From NCBI RefSeq assembly GCF_007747215.1, contig NZ_CP036273.1, forward strand, positions 6,308,322 through 6,372,321: DNA of 64,000 nt. The letters run 5' to 3'. Shown piece by piece: positions 28,938-36,283 of this stretch. The notes under the pieces were generated by a model. It was given only the letters and a program-made list of their open reading frames with translations, ran no database searches and was not told where the DNA came from. Both the position numbers and the translations under genes were made by a program. Numbering within the stretch: the stretch's first letter is position 1; every line of letters begins with the position of its first letter. The DNA comes from Urbifossiella limnaea. GTDB lineage: Bacteria > Planctomycetota > Planctomycetia > Gemmatales > Gemmataceae.

Positions 28938-30188
28938 GTGGCGCCCGACCCCGTGCCCCCCGACTTCCGCGTCCGCAACCTGTACGAGCCGTCACCCGCG
29001 GACGAGTCCGACCGCGCCCGCTGGTCGCTCCCCGCGTCCGGCCGCGTCGAGCTCCCGTCGCGCGGCGGCCTCGGCTTCCGTGCCGTGCAGGCCAAGCGGG
29101 CCGGGCTGGCGTTCGCCGACGCCGAGTTGGTCGTCCGCTTCGACGGCGCCGCGCAGCTCGACCGCGAGACCGCCGAGCGCTGGCCGGCGACCCTCGACGA
29201 CCTCGAACGCGACTTCATGGAGCGGTTCGCGTTCGAGAACGCCGACGCCGTCATCGACCCCGACGGCGGCGCGGCCGCGCTCGGCTGGCGCTGGTCGCCG
29301 CCGCCCGACGCCAAGCCGCAAGCGGCTGCGGAAGTGGTGACCATCGGCATCGCGTACTACAACCTCGGCGCGCACCTCCCGGCGACGCTCGCCTCGGTCG
29401 CGGCACAAACGTATCCGACGCTCGACGTGGTCGTCATCGACGACGGCAGCACCGATGCCGCCTCCCGCGCCACGTTCGACCGGATGGAGCAGACCTACCC
29501 GCAGTTCCGCTTCGTACGGCAGGCGAACGCCGGCATCGGCGCCACCCGGAACCGCTGCCTCGAACTGGCGCGCGGCGAGCTCTTCCTGCCGATGGACGCC
29601 GACAACGTCGCGCGGCCGGACATGGTCGAACGCTTCGTGACCGCACTCGACCGCAACCCACAGTTCGCGGCGATGTCGTGCTACTTCCTGGCGTTCGACG
29701 AAAAGCACGCGGCGCCCGCCGGCGAGTACCTGTTCGCGCTGCGGCCGGTCGGCGGGCCGTATGCCGCGGCCGCGGTCCGCAACGTGTACGGCGACGCGAA
29801 CTCGATGTTCCGCACGGCGGCGTTCCGCGCCGCCGGCGGCTACGGCACCGACCGCGGCACCTCGTGCGAGGACTGGGAGGCGTTCGTCCGCCTGGTGCAG
29901 GCCGGGGGGAAGGTCGGTGTGGTGCCGGACCACCTGTTCTACTACCGCCACCGCGCCGGCGGGTTCTCGCGGGTGACGAACTGGTACAAGAACCACCAGC
30001 GGGTGCTGCGACAGTTTGCGAAGGCGGACGCGCTGCCCCCGGGCGAGGCAGCGGTGCTGTGGGCGGCGCTGGTGGGCTTCCAGCAGGAGGCGGCGCGCCA
30101 CGCGGACGCGCGGCGGGCGTGGCGCTACCGGATGGCGGACCGTGTCGCGGGGGCGCTGCGGTGGGTGAAGGGGCGTGGAGCGCGTTAG
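28938..30188 (+). CDS. Family 2 glycosyltransferase
   Basis: A 416-residue GT-A glycosyltransferase. A variable N-terminal region (1-132) is followed by the GT2 core: VTIGIAYYNLGAHL, VVVIDDGSTDAAS (about 160-172), the metal-binding DAD in FLPMDADNVARPD (about 220), and CEDWEAFVRLVQAGG (about 310). GTG start with a GGAG box 9 bases upstream. No membrane segment. The last codons lie inside a 39-base palindrome arm shared with the gene facing it. Donor and acceptor unknown. Confidence 0.88.
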   Translation: MAPDPVPPDFRVRNLYEPSPADESDRARWSLPASGRVELPSRGGLGFRAVQAKRAGLAFADAELVVRFDGAAQLDRETAERWPATLDDLERDFMERFAFENADAVIDPDGGAAALGWRWSPPPDAKPQAAAEVVTIGIAYYNLGAHLPATLASVAAQTYPTLDVVVIDDGSTDAASRATFDRMEQTYPQFRFVRQANAGIGATRNRCLELARGELFLPMDADNVARPDMVERFVTALDRNPQFAAMSCYFLAFDEKHAAPAGEYLFALRPVGGPYAAAAVRNVYGDANSMFRTAAFRAAGGYGTDRGTSCEDWEAFVRLVQAGGKVGVVPDHLFYYRHRAGGFSRVTNWYKNHQRVLRQFAKADALPPGEAAVLWAALVGFQQEAARHADARRAWRYRMADRVAGALRWVKGRGAR

Positions 30189-30210
30189 GCCGGGGCGCAA
30201 GCCCCGGTGG

Positions 30211-30221
30211 GTTCCAGACAC
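30211..30221 (+). repeat. Left target-site duplication of the IS4-family element
   Basis: GTTCCAGACAC directly precedes the left terminal repeat and is repeated at 31719-31729 in the same orientation. Confidence 0.85.
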
Positions 30222-31718
30222 CAGGCCATTCACGGTGTGAGACTCACGGATTCCGGCTGACTTTCGCCTGACGGGTCTTCTTCCCCTCGTCGAGCAACCG
30301 GGCCGTGGAAACATGTGGGCTCTTGTCCTTGATCCGTCGGGTCGCCGTCCTCGTCGGCTTCCGGGGCGGCGCTTTCTTGATCCTCCCAAGGTCGACCTTG
30401 CCCGCCCACTCGCGGAGGTGGCCGGCCAACTCCGGGCTGGGCATCGGACCGAACGCCTCCCATTCCGACGCGGGCAGGGCGATCATCATCCCCGCGTACA
30501 CCATCGCCCACTCCAGCGCCAGGTAATACCCCGACACCTCCTCCTGCACCTTCTTCTCACCATGCACCGCCCGCAGGGCCGCCTTCAGTACGGCCAGCAC
30601 GTTGTACGCGGCCACCGCCACGCAGAACCCGAACAGCGCGGCCCTGGGGTACCCCAGGGTGTTCACCTCACAGTTCAAGGCGACTGTCAACTCGTGGAAG
30701 GCCCCCTCGATCTTCCACCGCTTGAGGTAGATCTCGGCCACCTTCTTGGCCGGCACCTTCGCCGGCAGGTTGGTCAGGATCTCCACCTCCGCGTCCCCGT
30801 CCGCGGTCGGCGCCCGCAGCCGCACCCGCACCTGCCGCAGGCGCACCAACCGCGCCCCACCCCAGCAGACCCAGACCCGCCGCTCGCCCACCCAGCCCCG
30901 GTCCGTCGCGACCTCGGCCCCGTACCCGGCTTCGGCCTCGACGCTCAGGTTCCCGTGGCGTCGGATGACGACGTAGGCCCGCCGGGCGGCCACCTCACAC
31001 AGGAACTCCGCCGTGCAGAAGTTGCGGTCCGCGACCCACACGTCCCGCTCCCGCACCAGCGGCACAATCTGGTCGATCAGCGCCCGCTCCTGGGTGTGGG
31101 CGTCCTCGCACGGGACGATGTCGGTGACCAGCATCAGGGCCGGGTCGAGCACGACCAAACTCTGCCCGGGCAAGGGGCCGGCGGTGTGCCCCCGGGTGAC
31201 GCCCAGCCGCCGCTGGGTGGCGGCCAGGTGGTTGCCGTCGAGGACCCGCACCCGGTAGCCCGGCAGCAGGCTCTTGCACCCCCCGCCCAGCGCGGTGATC
31301 AGCCCCTCGCACCGGCCCGACACGTGCGCGACCAGCCCCGCGGACACGCCCGTCTCGATGTTCCGGAGCTTGTCGTAGACGCACTTGAGGGTGACCGGGA
31401 CGCGGTCCCGCAGGTGCCGGTAGGCGGCCTGGACGTGGAGGGCCTTGCCGCCGACCACCAGGGTCATCAGATCGACCGTCGTGGAGAACAGCAACTCCCG
31501 GGTGTACCCGCGCTCGGCGGTCCGGTCGAACAGCGCGTCGAGGGCCGAGGCCGAGAGGGCGTGCTCGATGGTCGCCCGGGACATCACGCTGAGCGGGCTC
31601 TCCTCTAGGAACCGCTCGAAGACCCCACCGAACAGCATGGGCGCGCCCTCTCCCTGGCTTGGCCAAGTCCCTGCCAGCGGACGGCTTACGACCGGGATGC
31701 GTCACCGTGAATGGCCTG
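30222..31718 (-). mobile_element. Complete IS4-family insertion sequence, 1497 bp
   Basis: Bounded by perfect 16-bp terminal inverted repeats, CAGGCCATTCACGGTG at 30222-30237 and its inverse at 31703-31718, with 11-bp direct target duplications outside. It contains one intact transposase gene. Intact ends, target copies and frame suggest a recent insertion. Confidence 0.92.
30244..31638 (-). CDS. IS4-family transposase
   Basis: A 464-residue DDE transposase. The acidic triad is visible: Asp in VRVLDGNHLAA (about 133), Asp in VWVADRNFCTAEF (about 202) and Glu in the Y-x6-E-type motif YLKRWKIEGAFHELT (about 315). The N-terminus is HTH-like, and the basic C-terminus is rich in Lys/Arg. Length and motif spacing fit IS4. 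The frame is intact, so the element may be active. Confidence 0.93.
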   Translation of the reverse strand: MLFGGVFERFLEESPLSVMSRATIEHALSASALDALFDRTAERGYTRELLFSTTVDLMTLVVGGKALHVQAAYRHLRDRVPVTLKCVYDKLRNIETGVSAGLVAHVSGRCEGLITALGGGCKSLLPGYRVRVLDGNHLAATQRRLGVTRGHTAGPLPGQSLVVLDPALMLVTDIVPCEDAHTQERALIDQIVPLVRERDVWVADRNFCTAEFLCEVAARRAYVVIRRHGNLSVEAEAGYGAEVATDRGWVGERRVWVCWGGARLVRLRQVRVRLRAPTADGDAEVEILTNLPAKVPAKKVAEIYLKRWKIEGAFHELTVALNCEVNTLGYPRAALFGFCVAVAAYNVLAVLKAALRAVHGEKKVQEEVSGYYLALEWAMVYAGMMIALPASEWEAFGPMPSPELAGHLREWAGKVDLGRIKKAPPRKPTRTATRRIKDKSPHVSTARLLDEGKKTRQAKVSRNP

Positions 31719-31729
31719 GTTCCAGACAC
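31719..31729 (+). repeat. Right target-site duplication of the IS4-family element
   Basis: GTTCCAGACAC directly follows the right terminal repeat, identical to 30211-30221. Confidence 0.85.
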
Positions 31730-31769
31730 CCACCGGGGCTTGCGCCCCGGCCTAACGCGCTCCACGCGC

Positions 31770-32717
31770 TCACGCCGCGTTGCGGAACAGGCCGCGGCCT
31801 TCCATGCGGTAGCCCTTCAGCAGCTCGCGGATGCCGTCGTCGAGCGACCGCCGGGCCTCGAACCCGGCCGCGGCCAGCTTCGCGCTCGACACGATGTAGT
31901 TCCGCTTGTCCGGGTCCTGGCCGATCGGCGCGAAGTGGAGGTAGAAGTTCGGCACCTGCCGCTGCACGGCACGAGCCAGCTCTTCCTTCGACAGGTTCGC
32001 CGAGTCCAGCCCCAGGTTGTACACGCCGCCCGCCAGCTTCGGCACGTTCCGCAGCGCGAACAGGAAGGCGTCGGCCACGTCGCGGACGTGGACGAAGTTC
32101 CGCTTGAAGTCCTTCTCGAACAGCACGAGGTAGCCGTCGGTCACGGCCGCGTGGACGAAGTGGTTCACCAGCAGGTCGAGCCGCATCCGCGGCGACATGC
32201 CGAACACCGTCGCCAGCCGGAAGGCCACCGCGTTCGGCGACCCCAGCAGCTCCCGCTCGGCCTCGACCTTCGTCCGGCCGTACAGCGAGATCGGCTCCAG
32301 CGGGGTCTCCTCGGTGCAGTAGCTGGCGCCGGTCGTGGCGCCGTAGCCGCTGTTCGTGTTGGGGAAGATCACCGCCTGACTCGGGCTGCGGAGGCGGTTG
32401 AGGAGCTTCACCGCGTCGAGGTTCACGCCGGTCGTCAGGGCCGGGTCCTTGTCGCACGCCGACGCCCCGACGATCGCCGCGAGGTGGACCACGGCGTCGG
32501 CCGTCTTCAGTGCCGCCTTCATGGTCGGTTCGTCGCGCACGTCGCCCTTCACGAACTCGAAGTCGGGGTTGGCGCAGAGGTGGAAGAGCCCCTGCTGGCC
32601 GAGGCCGTACATGAGGTTGTCGAGGGCGGTGACGCGGTACCCGGCGGCGAGCAGGTGTTCGCACAGGATGCTGCCGAGGTAGCCGAGCCCGCCGGTGACG
32701 AGAACGCGATCGGCCAT
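31770..32717 (-). CDS. NAD-dependent epimerase/dehydratase (extended SDR)
   Basis: A 315-residue extended short-chain dehydrogenase acting on nucleotide sugars by family precedent. The Rossmann motif is GGLGYLGS at residues 9-16, the catalytic Tyr/Lys are in YGRTK near 144, and NFVHVRDVADAFLFA near 206 is the usual C-terminal family stretch. ATG 32717 gives the standard MADRVLVTGG start. It faces the glycosyltransferase across the palindrome; both could act on surface sugars. Confidence 0.9.
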   Translation of the reverse strand: MADRVLVTGGLGYLGSILCEHLLAAGYRVTALDNLMYGLGQQGLFHLCANPDFEFVKGDVRDEPTMKAALKTADAVVHLAAIVGASACDKDPALTTGVNLDAVKLLNRLRSPSQAVIFPNTNSGYGATTGASYCTEETPLEPISLYGRTKVEAERELLGSPNAVAFRLATVFGMSPRMRLDLLVNHFVHAAVTDGYLVLFEKDFKRNFVHVRDVADAFLFALRNVPKLAGGVYNLGLDSANLSKEELARAVQRQVPNFYLHFAPIGQDPDKRNYIVSSAKLAAAGFEARRSLDDGIRELLKGYRMEGRGLFRNAA

Positions 32718-32854
32718 CGGTCGTGGCTCCACAGGGTGCGCGAGGGTGCAGGAGGGCGGCGAGTGTAGACCGGCCGCGAACCGCGACGCAAGCCCGCTTC
32801 CGGCTGCTACACTGACACCTGCTCGACTCACCCCCGTCCCCCCGCGAGTCGCCC

Positions 32855-34588
32855 ATGAGTGCGTTCCTCCCCGCGTTCGACCCGGACCCGGAAGGCCGCG
32901 CCGCGGACCAGACCGCCCGCCGCACCGAGTACCGGTTCAACCACAGCTACGTGTCGCCGCTGGCGTTCGTGTGCGACGTGCCGCGCCGCGACCGGTTCCC
33001 CACCGACTTCACCACGCTGGTGCTCAGCAAGGTCATCACCAACGTCTCGAACCAGGGCGACGGCGACTCGGGGCTGCGCCGCCGGCTCCGCGAGATGTCC
33101 AACCCGCTGGCCGGCGCCGCGCTCGGCACCGGCACCGCCGTCCGCGCCGTGGCCGCGGTCGTCGGCGAGCTCGTGGGGTTGCAGCAGGAGTCGCGGCGGC
33201 TGATGTCGATCGACGACTACAACGACCTGTTCCACATCATCGGCCTCCCGCCGATCAGCAAGGATTTCGAGAAGGACAGCACGTTCGCCGAGCTGCGGCT
33301 CGCCGGCCCGAACCCGGTGATGATCCACCGCGTCGACGCCCTCGATTCGGGCTTCCCGGTCACGGACGAGCACTTCCAGGTGGCGCTCCCCGGCGACACG
33401 CTCGCCGCCGCCGGCGCGGAAGGCCGGCTGTTCCTGGTCGATTACCAGGAGCTCGACGGCATCGAGAACGCGATCGCGCCGGGCGGGCAGCAGAAGTACC
33501 TGTACGCGCCGCTGGCGCTGTTCGCGGTCAACAAGCAGACGCGGCAACTCACGCCGGTCGCCGTCCAGTGCAAGCAGCAGCCGGGGGCCGACAACCCGAT
33601 CTTCACCCCGGACGACGGCTACAACTGGCGGATCGCCAAGACCATCGTCGAGATCGCCGACGGGAACTACCACGAGGCGGTGACACACCTCGGCTGGACG
33701 CACCTGACGATCGAGCCGTTCGCCGTCGCGGCCCACCGCCAGCTGGCGCCGACGCACCCGCTGAAGGTGCTCCTCGCCCCGCACTTCGAGGGGACGCTGG
33801 CGATCAACCACATGGCCCGCACCAAGCTCATCTCGCCGGACGGCGTGGTGTCCAAGCTGCTGGGCGGCACCATCGACGGCACCCTCGGGCTGTCCGCCCG
33901 CGGCGTGCAGAGCCGGCTGTTCAAGGAGCAGATGCCGCCGGAGACGTTCCGCCGCCGCGGCGTCGGTTCGGACGCGCTCGCGAGCTACTCCTACCGCGAC
34001 GACGCGCTGCTGCACTGGGACGCGATCCGCGAGTGGGTGGCGGGCTACCTCCGCTGCTTCTACCGCTCCGACGCCGAGGTCGCGGCCGACCACGAGGTGG
34101 CGGGCTGGCTGTCGGAGGTGTCGCACAAGGGCGGCGGCCGCATCAACGGCGTGGAGCCGGCGCGGACGCTGGCGGAGCTGGTGGACGTGACGGCGCTGGT
34201 GATCTTCACGGCGAGCGCGCAGCACGCGGCGGTGAACTTCCCGCAGTACGACGTGATGAGCTACGTGCCGGCGATGCCGCTCGCCGGCTACGCCCCGGCC
34301 CCGACGGCGAAGACGGGCGCGACCGAGGCCGACTACCTGGCCCACCTGCCGCCGCGCGACCAGGCGATTCTCCAGATGAACACCGGCTACATGCTCGGCG
34401 ACACGCACTACACGCGGCTCGGCTACTACGGCGACGACTACTTCGGCGAGCCGCGGCTGGACGAGCTGGCGGGCCGGTTCGCGGACAAGATGCTGGACAT
34501 CGAGAAGACGATCGCCGACCGCAACACGCGGCGGCGGCCGTACCCGTTCATGATGCCGTCGGGGGTGCCGCAGAGCATCAACATCTAG
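32855..34588 (+). CDS. Lipoxygenase
   Basis: A 577-residue bacterial lipoxygenase, a non-haem iron dioxygenase that forms hydroperoxides from polyunsaturated fatty acids. All five expected iron ligands align by spacing: His278 and His283 (H-x4-H in HLGWTHLTIEPFAVAAHRQL), His457 and Asn461 (H-x3-N in TASAQHAAVNFPQY), and the C-terminal Ile577 (QSINI). HPLKVLLAPHFEGTLAIN also matches the family. No signal peptide or PLAT domain is evident, so it is probably intracellular. It is the first gene of the plus-strand group leading to the CHAT-STAND gene. Regiospecificity cannot be read. Confidence 0.92.
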   Translation: MSAFLPAFDPDPEGRAADQTARRTEYRFNHSYVSPLAFVCDVPRRDRFPTDFTTLVLSKVITNVSNQGDGDSGLRRRLREMSNPLAGAALGTGTAVRAVAAVVGELVGLQQESRRLMSIDDYNDLFHIIGLPPISKDFEKDSTFAELRLAGPNPVMIHRVDALDSGFPVTDEHFQVALPGDTLAAAGAEGRLFLVDYQELDGIENAIAPGGQQKYLYAPLALFAVNKQTRQLTPVAVQCKQQPGADNPIFTPDDGYNWRIAKTIVEIADGNYHEAVTHLGWTHLTIEPFAVAAHRQLAPTHPLKVLLAPHFEGTLAINHMARTKLISPDGVVSKLLGGTIDGTLGLSARGVQSRLFKEQMPPETFRRRGVGSDALASYSYRDDALLHWDAIREWVAGYLRCFYRSDAEVAADHEVAGWLSEVSHKGGGRINGVEPARTLAELVDVTALVIFTASAQHAAVNFPQYDVMSYVPAMPLAGYAPAPTAKTGATEADYLAHLPPRDQAILQMNTGYMLGDTHYTRLGYYGDDYFGEPRLDELAGRFADKMLDIEKTIADRNTRRRPYPFMMPSGVPQSINI

Positions 34589-34595
34589 CGGGGTG

Positions 34596-34698
34596 CCCCA
34601 CGAGCCGCGACCGCAAGGGAGCGGCTTCGGAACCGGTCGTCTCCGATCGCGGCTGGTGTTGGGCGTCAGCCGCTCCCTTGCGGTCGCGGCTCGTGGGG
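34596..34698. repeat. 31-bp perfect palindrome between lipoxygenase and peptidase genes
   Basis: Arms 34596-34626 and 34668-34698 are perfect inverted copies around a 41-base spacer, starting 8 bases beyond the lipoxygenase stop. It is probably a terminator or an interspersed repeat; if it terminates, the next gene needs its own promoter. Confidence 0.75.
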
Positions 34699-34737
34699 TG
34701 ATTGATCCGTCTCGCAAGCCACCGGAGCGCCCCCGAC

Positions 34738-36153
34738 GTGGACGACCCACTTACCCTCAACGGCATCAACGGCGCCACCGGCGAGTACCTCGTCCCGCCG
34801 ATGACGGCCGCGGCCGCCGCCGACCTCGCCCGCGGCAGGCCGCCCGAGGGGCTGCTCGCGTCGTGGTTCCGCGCCGTCGTCAGCGTGCTGAAGCGGCCGA
34901 AGCTCGGCCTGCCGATGGACGTAGACCCCACTAACGTCGGCCGCGCCGGCTGGGCCGTCGTGCTCCCGGCGGCCGCCCCGCCCGAACTCCTGGCCGCCGT
35001 CCAGCCGCTCATCGACCACCGCAAGAAGTCGGTGCCGCCGGACCGCTGCAAGGTGCTGCAATACCGGCCCGGCGAAGGGATGAAGCCGTGGCTCGCCCGC
35101 CACGGCGTCGCCCCCGGCACCGTGGACCCGCGGAAGGTGCCGTACTACGTCACGCTCGTCGGCGGCCCCACCGACATCCCGTTCGACTTCCAGTACCTCC
35201 TCGACGTGGAGTACGCCGTCGGCCGGCTCGCGTTCGACACCCCCGACCAGCTGCGCCGCTACGCCGAGAGCGTCGCCGCGTTCGAGACGGCGGGCGCCGT
35301 CAAGAACGCGAAGGAGCTGGTGTACTGGGGGCCGCGCCACGCCGCCGACCGCTCCACGCAGATGAGCGCCGACGCGCTCGTCACCCCGCTCGCCGACGGC
35401 ACGCCCGACGACCCGCCCCCCGCGGCGGCGCAGAGCTACCGCTCGCGCACCTTCAAGGGCGCCGACGCCACCAAAGCGCGCCTGCTCGAAACGCTGCACG
35501 GGACGCCGCCGGCGGTGCTGTTCACGGCGTCGCACGGGATGGGCTGGCCGAAGGACGACGCCCGCCAGCGGCCGGCGCAGGGGGCGCTGCTGGCGCAGGA
35601 CTGGCCCGGGTTCGGACAGGTCGGGCCGCAGCACTACCTCACCGCCGCGGAGGTCGAAGACTCGGCGAACGTCGGCGGCCTCGTCGCGTTCCTCTTCGCG
35701 TGCTACGGGGCCGGCACGCCCGCGTTCGACAACTTCCTGACGGAGCGCGGCCGTGGCCCGGTGGCGGTCGCGCCGGCGCCGTTCGTGGCGGCGCTGCCGC
35801 AGCGGCTGCTGTCGCACCCGAACGGGCCGGCGCTGGCGGTGGTCGGGCACGTCGAGCGGGCCTGGGGCTATTCGATCAAGCCGCCGGGGGCGGGGTCGCA
35901 GGTCGGGCCGTTCCGCGACTTCCTCGGCCGGGTGATGGCGGGCGAGCCGGTCGGCCACGCCACCAAGAGCTTCAGCGAGCGCTACGCCGTGCTGTCGTCG
36001 GAGCTGCTGAGCTACCTCGACCCGTCGGCGGGCGTGCCGAAGCCGACGGCGACCGAGCTGGCGGCTTGCTGGGTGGAGCGGAACGACGCGCAGAACTACG
36101 TGCTGCTCGGCGACCCGGCGGCCCGGCTGCGGCCCTCGGACCTGAAGGGGTGA
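34738..36153 (+). CDS. Caspase-like/gingipain-like cysteine peptidase
   Basis: A 471-residue protein of the caspase-haemoglobinase fold by motif. A candidate catalytic His266 lies in LFTASHGMGW and Cys322 in LFACYGAGTP, 56 residues apart, after hydrophobic strands (PPAVLFTAS; VGGLVAFLFACYG), as in C14/C25 peptidases. The first 200 residues are unassigned. GTG 34738 is chosen for its GGAG box 10 bases upstream. No signal peptide. It lies between the lipoxygenase and the CHAT-STAND gene. Pseudo-enzyme status cannot be excluded. Confidence 0.7.
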   Translation: MDDPLTLNGINGATGEYLVPPMTAAAAADLARGRPPEGLLASWFRAVVSVLKRPKLGLPMDVDPTNVGRAGWAVVLPAAAPPELLAAVQPLIDHRKKSVPPDRCKVLQYRPGEGMKPWLARHGVAPGTVDPRKVPYYVTLVGGPTDIPFDFQYLLDVEYAVGRLAFDTPDQLRRYAESVAAFETAGAVKNAKELVYWGPRHAADRSTQMSADALVTPLADGTPDDPPPAAAQSYRSRTFKGADATKARLLETLHGTPPAVLFTASHGMGWPKDDARQRPAQGALLAQDWPGFGQVGPQHYLTAAEVEDSANVGGLVAFLFACYGAGTPAFDNFLTERGRGPVAVAPAPFVAALPQRLLSHPNGPALAVVGHVERAWGYSIKPPGAGSQVGPFRDFLGRVMAGEPVGHATKSFSERYAVLSSELLSYLDPSAGVPKPTATELAACWVERNDAQNYVLLGDPAARLRPSDLKG

Positions 36154-36230
36154 AGGGGTGCGGGGGTGAGGGGGTGACAAGCCGCTGTCGTTCGTCACCC
36201 CCTCACCCCCGCACCCCTTCACCCCTTCAG
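36142..36230. repeat. 37-bp perfect palindrome overlapping the peptidase stop codon
   Basis: Arms 36142-36178 and 36194-36230 are perfect inverted copies, built of repeated GGGGTGA-like units, around a 15-base loop. The left arm includes the final codons and stop of the peptidase gene. It lies 54 bases before the CHAT-STAND start and could limit read-through into it. Confidence 0.8.
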
Positions 36231-36283
36231 GGGGTACGGACGCCCCACGACTGTCACCCTTCACGCACGAGCTCGATAGAGCC

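Larger units (their letters stand above)
30173..31767. repeat. 39-bp perfect palindrome split by an IS element
   Basis: Arms 30173-30211 and 31729-31767 are perfect inverted copies (39 of 39). They include the last 16 bases of the glycosyltransferase gene and end two bases short of the epimerase stop. Removing the IS and one target copy leaves a single hairpin with a 9-base loop, TTCCAGACA, between convergent genes, where it could terminate both. Confidence 0.85.
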
